38,100 nt of DNA, from positions 1-38,100 of the IMG/VR virus record IMGVR_UViG_3300009529_000020; one strand, given 5' to 3'. Made by a program: the position numbers and the translations under genes. Origin of the DNA: a virus. Of the stretch, positions 1 through 8,139 are shown piece by piece; position 1 is the first letter of the stretch, and every line of letters begins with the position of its first letter. The notes beneath the pieces are model-generated. The model was not told where the DNA came from, ran no database searches, and saw only the letters and a program-made list of their open reading frames with translations.

Positions 1-615
1 ATCACTCTCACGAGACCAATGTACGTCACAGATGTTGGTGGTGGGGTTGACATCTTCTCTATTCCATACAAGGCAATGGCAATCATGGACACTGGTTTAG
101 GAACTGATGTGTTTGCTACCCCGTTCAGGGCAATGGGCTTCGCGGATGCTGGTAGTGGTGCTGATGTATTCACTGTATTTCTCTTTGTCGAGTTTGCTGA
201 CTCAGGTTCAGGGGTGGATGTGTTTACTGTCCCTTGGAAGGGAATAGCGAAGGACTTTGCTGATACTGTTCTTGGGTCAGAGGTCTTTGTCACTCCGTAC
301 AGAGAGATGGGATTCCAGGATACGATATCAGGCACAGACATCTTCGAGATGTTGAGGTTCTTGGCCTTCGTTGATTCTGCTTCTGGATCTGATGTGTTTT
401 CATTACTTGCGATGATGGACTTCTCAGATGTGGGAAGTGGAGCTGATATATTCGCCACTCCCTTCAGGGCTATGAGATTTGCAGATGTTAGTAGTGGTAC
501 TGAGGTATTCTTCTTACTCGCGGAGATGGGATTTACTGATGTGGGTGCTGGAGATGACGTATTCACAAAATCCTTGATTATGTTCACAAAGATTATAGTC
601 ACAACCATGACGTAG
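1..615 (+). CDS. Tandem-repeat structural protein, 5' end outside window
   Basis: The frame is open from base 1, and the residues before the first ATG (base 19) align with the end of a repeat unit, so the gene very likely begins upstream of the window. The visible 200 residues are about ten copies of an 18-22 residue unit with the core D-x-GSG-x-DVF followed by an aromatic/Met segment (for example TPFRAMGF). The last repeat is followed by a short hydrophobic tail ending at a TAG. I do not recognise a family. The regular spacing suggests a beta-solenoid or repeated beta-hairpin. Its place just before head-tail joining genes suggests a virion protein such as a head decoration or fibre protein. 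That role is inference from position only. Confidence 0.75.
   Translation: MTLTRPMYVTDVGGGVDIFSIPYKAMAIMDTGLGTDVFATPFRAMGFADAGSGADVFTVFLFVEFADSGSGVDVFTVPWKGIAKDFADTVLGSEVFVTPYREMGFQDTISGTDIFEMLRFLAFVDSASGSDVFSLLAMMDFSDVGSGADIFATPFRAMRFADVSSGTEVFFLLAEMGFTDVGAGDDVFTKSLIMFTKIIVTTMT
19..567 (+). repeat. Ten degenerate ~57-bp coding repeats
   Basis: At protein level the unit is [FM]-x-D-x-[GS]-SG-x-[DE]-[VI]-F plus 7-11 variable residues. Copies differ strongly at DNA level, so this is an old repeat array, not a recent expansion. Unit length varies between about 17 and 22 residues, the variation lying in the segment after DVF. Confidence 0.7.
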
Positions 616-624
616 TGAACTGAG

Positions 625-1041
625 ATGGATAATGTCTTTGTGATCAAGATCAGGCATGTAGCGAATGCACCAGTGACTGTTCCTGATTCCAGGTGGTGTG
701 ACTGTGTAGACTCGATCTTGAAGAATCCTAATCCTGATTGCATGAGTTGTGGTGGGTCTGGAATCATTGAATATCCCAGCAACTTTTCTATCAGTGAAGA
801 AGAGGCTGAACCAAGACGACTCACTCAGGCAGATATCCGGTTTGAGACTGATTCTCTATGGGATGGTGAAGATGAGGACTTCCCGGCATCTAACATCATG
901 GCGTACTTCGACAAGGATGAGAACATAGAGCCAGGTAATCAGATCATGCACAAGGCAAAACTCTATTCTGTGATCGCTACCAGGACAGTAGTTGACGTTA
1001 ATAACGTTCAAAAGTTAGAATGTGCGCTTGAGAGAGCATAA
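625..1041 (+). CDS. Small zinc-finger protein, possible head-tail joining factor
   Basis: This 138-residue protein starts at an ATG nine bases after the previous stop. Residues 25-46 hold CDC then CMSCGGSG, a Cys-x-Cys ... Cys-x2-Cys-Gly-Gly arrangement that resembles a DnaJ-type or rubredoxin-like zinc site. The C-terminal half has alternating hydrophobic residues and a stretch (EPGNQIMHKAKLYSVIAT) like the small beta-barrels of head-closure proteins. Its position between a virion repeat protein and a gp10-like tail-completion gene fits a head-closure or adaptor role. No family was recognised with certainty, so the joining role is inferred from synteny. Confidence 0.55.
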   Translation: MDNVFVIKIRHVANAPVTVPDSRWCDCVDSILKNPNPDCMSCGGSGIIEYPSNFSISEEEAEPRRLTQADIRFETDSLWDGEDEDFPASNIMAYFDKDENIEPGNQIMHKAKLYSVIATRTVVDVNNVQKLECALERA

Positions 1042-1047
1042 GAAATT

Positions 1048-1055
1048 CATTTAAG
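1048..1055 (+). promoter_or_regulatory. TATA-like box CATTTAAG
   Basis: CATTTAAG preceded by A/T-rich sequence lies about 34 bases before the TTG start at 1086. The same octamer lies before the genes at 3491 and 15828 at similar distances, which supports an archaeal TBP-binding promoter element. Confidence 0.5.
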
Positions 1056-1085
1056 GGAAGAAGCCGTTGTCAACTCGGTGATGAT

Positions 1086-1814
1086 TTGAAGCCTCTTTCA
1101 AAGCCATATACTATTACTCTTGAAGCAAGTAAGACAGGCAAAGCGGATTCTTCTGATTGGGATCAGGGTACTGTACCTCTCGACTTCCCCGTAGCACGGA
1201 TTACTGGTCTGTTTGATAATGCAGCAGGCACCGGATCCAATTATTGGACAGGCACGTTTGCTGGTGGAACAGCATCGGATAACTGGTTGCATCTAAGCGC
1301 CGCAGCTCTGGCTGCAATTGGTGACGACACTAATGTCTGGATCACATATCAGACAGGCAACACCTATGATGTGGCTGCTGGAGTTCCTATTGGTCAGTTT
1401 AATGCTGCTGCACTTGTGACTGTTCCAATAGTCCTCAGTTCCATAACTGCAATCAGCGACAATGCTACTCCAGTCGACTATGAAATTACGGGACTTACTA
1501 CAGGTCAGACCTTGGCCGCAGAGATACGATTTGTGCCTCCACTGAATGGAGTTGTAATCACACAAGTCGAAGTGAACACTGATGGTACGAACATCTCCAT
1601 TGGTATCTTTGAAGGCACTGCTACCACAGGCACTGTTCTCAATCTCAAGTTCACAAAGGCAACCATCAATGGACTCTATAACAGTAGCACCGAGTATCCC
1701 AACCTCAGAGTTGTGATCGAGGATGATGCCTGGAGACTTGGAATTGTTGACACTGGTATAAACGCCACTCCTGCAACTACCACAGTCACGGTCAGAGGTT
1801 ATCCCCTCATATGA
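1086..1814 (+). CDS. Beta-rich virion protein, function unknown
   Basis: The 242-residue protein begins with TTG, chosen because GGTGAT (1077-1082) lies three bases before it; no upstream in-frame ATG is available. The sequence is rich in Thr, Ala, Gly, Val and Ile, with few charged residues and no cysteine, as in beta-sandwich structural proteins. There is no signal peptide or membrane segment. It has its own candidate promoter, and its end overlaps the next gene by four bases (ATGA), so it is co-transcribed with the tail-completion genes. Candidates are a head decoration protein or a neck/fibre component. I do not recognise a family. Confidence 0.6.
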   Translation: MKPLSKPYTITLEASKTGKADSSDWDQGTVPLDFPVARITGLFDNAAGTGSNYWTGTFAGGTASDNWLHLSAAALAAIGDDTNVWITYQTGNTYDVAAGVPIGQFNAAALVTVPIVLSSITAISDNATPVDYEITGLTTGQTLAAEIRFVPPLNGVVITQVEVNTDGTNISIGIFEGTATTGTVLNLKFTKATINGLYNSSTEYPNLRVVIEDDAWRLGIVDTGINATPATTTVTVRGYPLI

Positions 1815-2269
1815 TCAGACTCAGTGCCAAGTCCGAACTTGACCTCAAGATGCTCGGCTTGAGACAGAAGACTCTTGCTAGAAAAGTCGCTGTCAAAGCA
1901 GCTGAGGAACTGGCAAAGATCATCAAGGCCAATCTTGAGTCAGGATATGTCACTGCTCCTATGGGGGCTGATGAGATATGGCAATGGCTGAGTGACAACT
2001 ATTGGAAAAGCATAGGATCCCCATCTCCTGGTGAACATTCTGGAATGGAGATCACAGGCAATCTGATCAATTCAATTGGAGTACGCATGATCAATGATAC
2101 CACTTTCAAGGTAATAATTGACAATGAATATGCTGCAAGACTCGAGTATGGCGATATGATAATAAATCTACCACCCAGACCCTACGCTGAACCTGCTGTC
2201 CTTTTCTTTAGAGAGACTGGCATCGTGAATGAGTTGGTCGAACAACACCTAGAGGATGTGTTCAGGTAA
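1811..2269 (+). CDS. HK97 gp10-like tail-completion (neck) protein
   Basis: The 152 residues follow the HK97 gp10 / neck-protein pattern. A helical, Lys-rich N-terminal half is followed by TGNLINSIGVRM (about residues 80-91), then VIIDNEYAARLEYG and a PPRPYAEPA segment, and a final helix. Proteins of this family sit at the head-tail interface and help join the tail to the filled head. Its place directly before a tail-terminator candidate and the sheath agrees with the usual order in contractile-tailed phages. The start overlaps the previous stop by four bases. Confidence 0.75.
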   Translation: MIRLSAKSELDLKMLGLRQKTLARKVAVKAAEELAKIIKANLESGYVTAPMGADEIWQWLSDNYWKSIGSPSPGEHSGMEITGNLINSIGVRMINDTTFKVIIDNEYAARLEYGDMIINLPPRPYAEPAVLFFRETGIVNELVEQHLEDVFR

Positions 2270-2979
2270 TGGGATATCAGTATTCCACCCAGGTTGGCTT
2301 ACAGGCAAGTCCTAAGAGGTCTGCTGGTCAGGTAGCAGTCTATGACCATATAATACTCAGACTAGAGGACATTGTGCCTTCCATTATTACAAAGTACGGA
2401 ACCACAAACACTCAGGCACTCAGCTATAGCCTGGAGTATCCTGAACAGATCATGTCATTACCTCACATTTCAGTCGCATTTGTGAGTGAGATAAGCAAAG
2501 AGGTTGGGCTTGGCATGGTTGCTGGCGGGTCAGCAGCAGGAGAACTTTCAGGCTTCACGAAGACCATGATTCTCAGCCTTGATATCTGGGCACGTAACTC
2601 ACAAGAGAGGGATCTCATTGCAGACGCAATCCTCTATTGCATTCATACAAGCAGACCTCATTTCGCTGCAAGGGGAATACGCGACCTCAGACATCTTGAA
2701 GCAGATACCCGCATTTTTGAACAGGCCAAAGAGTCACTGTATCCTCGTGCGAGTCTGCAGACCACAAGAGTCTGGCGAAAAGTATTAAGAGTGCAAGTAG
2801 AGTATGACCTAGTATTCGTTCCGCCATCAGAAGAGGAACTTGCGATCATCGAGCAGATTGATCTCACGGTGTCTTATGATGGTGTTAGTGTCAGCCATCA
2901 GATTGGTCAGGCGACTGATCTACCACTTGACTCATATCTGTTCGATGAACTAGACGACATGGAGAACTTAATATGGTGA
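2269..2979 (+). CDS. Putative tail terminator protein
   Basis: The 236-residue protein starts at ATG 2269, overlapping the last base of the previous stop. The middle contains SLEYPEQIMSLPHISVAF, then a pattern of alternating strands and a helix with SLDIWARNSQERDLIADAIL, as in tail terminator / minor tail U-like proteins that cap the tail tube and stop its growth. The last 50 residues are acidic and carry a second short beta segment. Position between the gp10-like gene and the sheath is the standard place for a terminator. Assignment rests on pattern and synteny. Confidence 0.6.
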   Translation: MGYQYSTQVGLQASPKRSAGQVAVYDHIILRLEDIVPSIITKYGTTNTQALSYSLEYPEQIMSLPHISVAFVSEISKEVGLGMVAGGSAAGELSGFTKTMILSLDIWARNSQERDLIADAILYCIHTSRPHFAARGIRDLRHLEADTRIFEQAKESLYPRASLQTTRVWRKVLRVQVEYDLVFVPPSEEELAIIEQIDLTVSYDGVSVSHQIGQATDLPLDSYLFDELDDMENLIW

Positions 2980-3443
2980 ACAAAAGTTTTGACTTCTACA
3001 AGGACAACCTGCCCTACGGTCACACTGTAATCAGACAAGTAGAATGGGATTCTGCTACTCAACCAGCGTTGGATGTGGCTCCAGAGATTGGATATATTCT
3101 CTTTGTTAAGGGGCTATCATTCATCATGTCTCAGGACTTTGCAATTTCTGCTGGGACTATGAAAATAGGTCACAGTTCATTTGCTGCCCCACATGAAGTT
3201 ATTGAGTTTACTAATGCAGAACAGTTACTTGCTTTTTGTGAAGTGGTTGGGCTGTTTGCTTTCCCCTCAGGTACTAACAGAATTCAGGGATCTTGGAGTT
3301 TTCTTCCACCTGAACAATGTGATGCAGACAGCACTGAGTCTTTCAAGATAATTGAAGATCCGGCTGTTACCATTGCAGGGAATATTATTCTCACCGTTCA
3401 TGGGTGGCAAATGACAAAGACCGAGTACAATGAGGTCACATAG
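2973..3443 (+). CDS. Tail-associated protein of unknown function
   Basis: This 156-residue protein starts inside the end of the terminator gene (7-base overlap, ATGGTGA), so it is translationally coupled to it. It is a soluble, beta-rich protein with several aromatic residues and no membrane segment; motifs such as VKGLSFIMSQDF and GNIILTVHGWQM suggest a jelly-roll-like fold. I do not recognise a family. The place between terminator and sheath suggests a neck, collar or tail-completion component. Confidence 0.55.
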   Translation: MVNKSFDFYKDNLPYGHTVIRQVEWDSATQPALDVAPEIGYILFVKGLSFIMSQDFAISAGTMKIGHSSFAAPHEVIEFTNAEQLLAFCEVVGLFAFPSGTNRIQGSWSFLPPEQCDADSTESFKIIEDPAVTIAGNIILTVHGWQMTKTEYNEVT

Positions 3444-3451
3444 CATTTAAG
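3444..3451 (+). promoter_or_regulatory. TATA-like box CATTTAAG before the sheath gene
   Basis: This is the second copy of the octamer, in the 47-base gap before the sheath gene. It is followed by an A-rich stretch and by GGTGAT at 3480-3485, five bases before the ATG. A separate promoter for the abundant sheath and tube proteins would make sense. Confidence 0.5.
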
Positions 3452-3490
3452 TAGAAGAAAATACATGTGAAACAATAGTGGTGATCATTT

Positions 3491-5815
3491 ATGTCCGAGT
3501 CTCTTCCTGGAGTCTATGTAGAGCGCAGAGAAGGAGCGCTGGCGACAGCATTACCAGTGAGCCTTAACACGCTTGCCATTGTTGGCACTGCTAACAGAGG
3601 TCCAATCAATACTCCTATCGTGATCAACAGTGTATCGGATGCCTATGACATATTTGGCTTCCCTGATGTTTACGATGGCGATAATGAGGGTCAAGAATTG
3701 TCCTTGACACGTGGCATTCAGATTGCAAACGATGCAGGCGCATCCTACATCTATGCAACTAGAGTTGCCTCAAGTTCTGCTGCCAAGGCCACACGCATTC
3801 TATATGGTGACGGTGAGCCAACGCACGATGTAGTCACGATATCAGCAGCCTCTGAAGGAACTTGGGGGAACGATTTACAGTTCAAAGCCGAGATTGCCGA
3901 TGGTCAGACAACCCTTGAAAATCATGTTGATTCTCATTCTGGGTTTGTTGAAGATGAAGATCTCTCCCCAACAATAACTCAGACCGCAATTGGCGTACAA
4001 GACTTCTATTATTATGCAATCATAAGTGCAGCCAACTACTATGCTGACGCAAGTGCTAACAACGCTGTTGTGGTCACTTACCAGAATGGCCCTGCTGTAG
4101 CCATGATTGTTCAGCACAGCGATGCACATCTGTTTCTGACCTCTGGTGAGGCAACCCCTACGACTCACATCTTTGAGTCAAATGACGATCTTATCGCCCA
4201 GACATTCACTACTATTGATTCTGTCTGGATCAAGGCTGTCAGGCTCAGGATTGAATATGCCACAGTCGTACCAGCAACTGGTGATATGCTTGTGGCAATC
4301 AAGGCTGTTGATGGAAGCACTGGTCAACCAACTGGATCTGTGCTTGTGAGCAAGTCGCTTGACATGACCACATTTGATGGGCAGGGTGCCCTTGGTCTTA
4401 CATATGCGACTAAAACATTTGTATTTGCTACTGCTTACAAGCTAGATGCAGAGACCATGTACGCCATTGAGGTCACTTCTTCAGGCGGGTGGACAGCAAC
4501 TGCACAAGTCTTGTTTGGTGGGTTCAGAGCCGCACAGACCGCAACAGACGCCAACACCTATACGAAGGGGGTTGCATGGTTCAATCCTAGCACAGGCTAT
4601 GTAGCATCTGACGGTGTTTCCGGTGAGATCCAGGATTGGACATTTGATCTAGTCCATGAGATGCCAGAAGGATACTGTGAGTTGGTGATCAAGAATTGGG
4701 GAACTTCATATCCATCTGCTCAATTGAAACACATCAGATGGTCTGACTCAAACACCCCCACATCAAGTGACGACATAACCACCCTTGACTATTACACTGC
4801 CGAGTCCAGACTTGTCACCTTGAAGTATGGGGATACGAAAGAGAAGTTCTGGGTGGTTGATGGTAACGATCTTGTCACTGACATAACTGCTAACTCCAGA
4901 CTATGTACAGCAGCAGTTGCAACGTACCCTACAGAAGAGGTAGAAGAGACCACAGGCTGGCAGCAGTTTGGCATTGGCACAGGAACGGCAGGTAACAATG
5001 GTGCAATTGATGTTGCATCCACCGACTACGAAGAAGGATTTGCATCTCTCGAACAGTATTATGTTCACGTACTTTCTGCCGCTGGGAGATTTGACAGGGC
5101 AACCATCTCTGCTCTAGTATCTCACTGTGAGAACATGGCCGAACAACAGAAAGAGAGAGTTGCAGTCGCAGGTCATGGATTTGGTAAGACCCTTGCTGAG
5201 GTCATGGCATCATCAGGTGCATATGCTTCAGAGAGGTTATCATTTGTCAGCCCAGGCATCCTGAGAACCAATGCCTTTACTGGAGATGTAGAGACCCTGA
5301 GTGCGGCATATGCTGCTCAGTATCTTGCCGGGTGGCTGACTCGAGGCGACATTTCTGAGTCCAATCTTTACAAAACGATCAATGCCGCTGGTCTTGAGAC
5401 CTATTACACAAAGAATGAGGCTGACCAGGTAGCCCAACGTAGAATCAACCCCATCACTGAGATGGCAGAAGGAGGCTACAAGTGGCGAGAGTCCATAACA
5501 ACTTCGACTGATACAGCATTGCGTGAGATCACCACAGTACGCATCGTGGACTTTGCAAGTTATGGTCTTAGATCTGTGCTCAATTCCTTCATTGGTAAGA
5601 AGAATCTGCCTGGAATGAGATCTGCAATCTTCAATTCATGTACTGGATTCCTGAAGACCATGAAGAACAGGCAGATGCTGTATAAGAACCAAGAAGCATC
5701 ATTCACTGTGGATGTATTATCCAATAGGGATAATCCAACTATGGTAGATGTAATTGTCACCATTAGACCTGTGTTTGCAATCAAGTACATCAGGCTGATC
5801 TTCTATGTGAGGTAA
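3491..5815 (+). CDS. Contractile tail sheath protein
   Basis: The N-terminus PGVYVERREGALATALPVS, followed by LAIVGTANRGPINTP and a 'Y.IFG' segment, is the classic start of phage tail sheath proteins (Phage_sheath_1 family). The C-terminal domain (about residues 515-774), with YAAQYLAGWLTRGD, an INPI segment, an arginine-rich core and a final beta strand, matches the conserved sheath core that forms the handshake lattice. At 774 residues it is longer than most (roughly 350-660). The extra length is a Thr/Ser/Ala-rich insertion at about residues 140-510, expected to project from the tail surface. It forms the contractile cylinder around the tube and has its own promoter and GGTGAT site. Confidence 0.93.
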   Translation: MSESLPGVYVERREGALATALPVSLNTLAIVGTANRGPINTPIVINSVSDAYDIFGFPDVYDGDNEGQELSLTRGIQIANDAGASYIYATRVASSSAAKATRILYGDGEPTHDVVTISAASEGTWGNDLQFKAEIADGQTTLENHVDSHSGFVEDEDLSPTITQTAIGVQDFYYYAIISAANYYADASANNAVVVTYQNGPAVAMIVQHSDAHLFLTSGEATPTTHIFESNDDLIAQTFTTIDSVWIKAVRLRIEYATVVPATGDMLVAIKAVDGSTGQPTGSVLVSKSLDMTTFDGQGALGLTYATKTFVFATAYKLDAETMYAIEVTSSGGWTATAQVLFGGFRAAQTATDANTYTKGVAWFNPSTGYVASDGVSGEIQDWTFDLVHEMPEGYCELVIKNWGTSYPSAQLKHIRWSDSNTPTSSDDITTLDYYTAESRLVTLKYGDTKEKFWVVDGNDLVTDITANSRLCTAAVATYPTEEVEETTGWQQFGIGTGTAGNNGAIDVASTDYEEGFASLEQYYVHVLSAAGRFDRATISALVSHCENMAEQQKERVAVAGHGFGKTLAEVMASSGAYASERLSFVSPGILRTNAFTGDVETLSAAYAAQYLAGWLTRGDISESNLYKTINAAGLETYYTKNEADQVAQRRINPITEMAEGGYKWRESITTSTDTALREITTVRIVDFASYGLRSVLNSFIGKKNLPGMRSAIFNSCTGFLKTMKNRQMLYKNQEASFTVDVLSNRDNPTMVDVIVTIRPVFAIKYIRLIFYVR

Positions 5816-5820
5816 TCAAG

Positions 5821-6375
5821 ATGAGTTCAAACGAACCTACTTCAACGAGTCCGATTGGAGATCCAGTTCCATTGCAGGGCATCTACAAGGGTTACAATGT
5901 GTACATAACTTTTGCAGGAGTCATTGTTGCAAGGTCAACTGAGATTGAAGTGAATGTGGATAACAATCTCGAAGAGATATATGAATGTGGGAGCCGTCAC
6001 CCGTTGATAGTTCCAGGCAACTTCTCCTGCGGTGGCACACTGACAGGATATGCTTTTGATACTGCAAGGTTCAGCATGGCTGTTGGAATGGAAAGAGATC
6101 TTGTAGATCCACAGGCTGACATTACCATTGCCCCAGATACATTCCCGGATGCCATGTCAACGCCCGAGTTTGGGGATCAACCGTACTACACTCCACCAAG
6201 ATTTCAGATTACATGTGAACTCAACGTTGATGGCAGTGGCAAGCACATCATATACATGATAGAGGGTGCTGTGATTAACAACTGGAGGCTCACAGCGACA
6301 CAGCCAGGAGATGTACGAGAGACCACCACATTCTTGGGCAAGTCAATCAGTAAGCGAATTGGATCAGACGCGTAA
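5821..6375 (+). CDS. Tail tube protein
   Basis: The 184-residue protein follows the sheath gene by five bases, the usual order in myoviruses. It has the features of a tail tube subunit: a short disordered N-terminus, a beta strand with FAGVIVARSTEIEVNVDNN, a GTLTGYAFDT strand/turn, and a C-terminal strand pair with INNWRLTATQPGDVRETTTF. This 'tensioned' pattern is typical of P2 FII / T4 gp19-like tubes. It polymerises to the inner tube through which DNA passes. Confidence 0.85.
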   Translation: MSSNEPTSTSPIGDPVPLQGIYKGYNVYITFAGVIVARSTEIEVNVDNNLEEIYECGSRHPLIVPGNFSCGGTLTGYAFDTARFSMAVGMERDLVDPQADITIAPDTFPDAMSTPEFGDQPYYTPPRFQITCELNVDGSGKHIIYMIEGAVINNWRLTATQPGDVRETTTFLGKSISKRIGSDA

Positions 6376-6389
6376 CTTAGGTGATGTAA

Positions 6390-6731
6390 ATGGCTGAGGA
6401 AGAATCTAACGAACCAAGAACTGTCACACTGGAAGAGTTTCTGGCCGCTGGCAAAGTGATCAAGACCATTGTCATTAATGAGATGAAGATCAGGATCAGA
6501 CCTCTCACCTATCTTCAAGAGTTCAAGATTGCACAGGTCATTGGTGAGCACATCAAGCAGGGAATGCCTAATGAGGTTGCTGATCGGGAATACATGAAGC
6601 TTGCAGTGCTCAATGGCGTGATTGAACCAAAGATGGATGAGATATCAATCCATAATGCTCATTGGGGCTACATCAAAGCCATATCTGATGCCATTGGTGC
6701 TCTTACGAAGAACTTTGAAAAAAAAGAATAG
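6390..6731 (+). CDS. Tail assembly chaperone, short form
   Basis: The 113-residue zero-frame product starts at ATG 6390, with GGTGAT four bases upstream. It is acidic at its N-terminus, then has a KTIVINEMKIRIRPLTYLQ strand pair and helices, the shape of small tail assembly chaperones (lambda gpG, T4/P2 analogues) placed between tube and tape measure. It ends at TAG just after a run of eight A residues, which forms an A AAA AAA slippery site. A further 64 codons are open in the -1 frame, so a longer form is expected (next entry). The chaperone is known to bind the tape measure and bring tube subunits to it, and it is not normally part of the virion. Confidence 0.8.
   Translation: MAEEESNEPRTVTLEEFLAAGKVIKTIVINEMKIRIRPLTYLQEFKIAQVIGEHIKQGMPNEVADREYMKLAVLNGVIEPKMDEISIHNAHWGYIKAISDAIGALTKNFEKKE
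6719..6725 (+). promoter_or_regulatory. -1 ribosomal frameshift slippery site
   Basis: The heptamer A AAA AAA is in the zero frame (codons GAA AAA AAA GAA TAG), inside a run of eight A residues at 6718-6725 and followed by G. Both tRNAs can re-pair after a one-base backward slip, moving into a frame open to 6919. The zero-frame stop lies only one codon after the site. I did not find a strong stem-loop downstream. Confidence 0.7.
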
Positions 6732-6919
6732 AGGCGTTACTGACCACGCCGCTCGGTGAGGAAATATACAATCTCACCGTGCTATTTGACTTTCAAATCA
6801 AGCCTTGGGAGTTTCTTGATATGACTCCTAATCAGATCAATCTGCTAGTGGTTATGAAAGAGAGAAGATCTAAAGAGTTGGTGAGAGAGGCTGAGCGAAG
6901 GAAACAGACTAAGCTATAA
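6725..6919 (+). CDS. Tail assembly chaperone, -1 frame extension (long form)
   Basis: After the slip the frame reads 64 codons to TAA at 6917-6919, giving a fused product of about 176 residues. The extension begins RIEALLTTPLGEEIYNL and continues with a helical, Trp-containing stretch (DFQIKPWEFLDMTPNQ) and an Arg/Lys/Glu-rich end. It has no good start codon of its own near its beginning, and its amino-acid composition is that of a real protein. Tail chaperone pairs made this way (lambda gpG/gpGT, P2 E/E+E') are a conserved feature of long-tailed phages; the same arrangement here is read directly from the sequence. Confidence 0.75.
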   Translation, partial: RIEALLTTPLGEEIYNLTVLFDFQIKPWEFLDMTPNQINLLVVMKERRSKELVREAERRKQTKL

Positions 6920-6920
6920 G

Positions 6921-8138
6921 ATTGCCATTGAGGTAGATGAACAGACATTACTTGATTCGATCACAAAGGCTCTTAGTTCTGCTCAGCCACTGGTAGAGCG
7001 TCAGATCGCACAGATGATCTCCACTGGTGATATGGGCATTGATATTGCGGGGGATGTAAGATCTGCAATCAAAGGGGAGATTGCTGCTACATGGGATGTG
7101 CTTGGATACGCACTCTCAGCACGACAATATGAAGGCAGTAAGACACTTGGCGACTTGAATCGTCAGGTTGCAACCCTGCTAAAGGAGGAACCCAACATTG
7201 GGTCAAACATTCAGCAGATCTTGGAGACCTTTCTTGCTGGCATGGTGGAACTCAGGACTGAGATACCTGACAGTTTTGATGAGTTGATGAAGAGTTCAAT
7301 TGCAGGACTTCCAAGAAGAGGGCTTGTTAGCAGTTCCAATCTTCGCACCTTGGCTATGGAAGTGTCTAGGGTCTTAAAGAGAGCTGCATCTCAAGACCTT
7401 CCTGTATCAGCCATTGATCAATTCAAGTACGTCACTGATGCGTTGATGAGAATAGCAGGCCATGAGACCTTTTCAGATGTGAGGGAACGTGAGCTTGGTG
7501 AGAGAGGATTTGCTGTCAGACCCAAAATGACCCTTGGTAAAGCACTCGAGTTCATGGACATTGATCCTGAACAGGCCTGGGAAGAATTTCAGGCAAGATT
7601 CCCAGATGTGGATAAGGGTGATCTTAGGGATAAATTTGACTACCAGATGCGTAGAAGGATTGACATAGTTGCCCTTGGTGAGGCTGGGGTCAAGTTTGAA
7701 AGAATCAAACCTGCTCTTGAATCAACAGACATTGAGGGCATAAAGGGTTATTATGACCAGTTCTTGGGAATGCTTAGGGACTTTTGGAGAGATGAGGCTG
7801 TCAGAGAGACCTTTGCAAGATCTATGGCTGCTGAGACGGGAATAGACATTGGCATTCCTGGTAAGGATATTGAGGTCGGAGCGGTCACAGGCACTGCAGT
7901 CAGGGGTGGAATAGAGGCATTGACTGCTGGTGGAGTTCAGACCAATCTTATCATTGATGCCATCAGAGATGAACTGAAGAGTCGAGCAGGCGAGATTGCT
8001 GACCAAAGATTTGATAATGTAGACCGATCATTGAATATCATAGTGTCTGTTCTTCAAGAATTGCTGACAAAAGGCAAGGTCAGTGATGATCTGGCTAGTC
8101 AGATGGAACGGGACTCTCGTGCAGGTCTAGGTGGTTGA
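6921..8138 (+). CDS. Short tape-measure protein candidate; start codon atypical
   Basis: The frame is open from 6885, just after an in-frame TGA. The first ATG is at 7014, but 31 codons before it (KIAIEVDEQTLLDSITKAL ...) look fully protein-like. No in-frame ATG, GTG or TTG exists between the TGA at 6882 and 7014, so initiation may be at ATT 6921, right at the chaperone TAA. The product of about 405 residues is mostly helical, rich in Asp/Glu/Arg, with a Gly/Ala-rich part near residues 310-340. Its place after the chaperone is that of the tape measure. It is short; at about 1.5 angstrom per residue it would set a tail near 60 nm, if it is the ruler at all. Confidence 0.6.
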   Translation: MAIEVDEQTLLDSITKALSSAQPLVERQIAQMISTGDMGIDIAGDVRSAIKGEIAATWDVLGYALSARQYEGSKTLGDLNRQVATLLKEEPNIGSNIQQILETFLAGMVELRTEIPDSFDELMKSSIAGLPRRGLVSSSNLRTLAMEVSRVLKRAASQDLPVSAIDQFKYVTDALMRIAGHETFSDVRERELGERGFAVRPKMTLGKALEFMDIDPEQAWEEFQARFPDVDKGDLRDKFDYQMRRRIDIVALGEAGVKFERIKPALESTDIEGIKGYYDQFLGMLRDFWRDEAVRETFARSMAAETGIDIGIPGKDIEVGAVTGTAVRGGIEALTAGGVQTNLIIDAIRDELKSRAGEIADQRFDNVDRSLNIIVSVLQELLTKGKVSDDLASQMERDSRAGLGG

Positions 8139-8139
8139 T

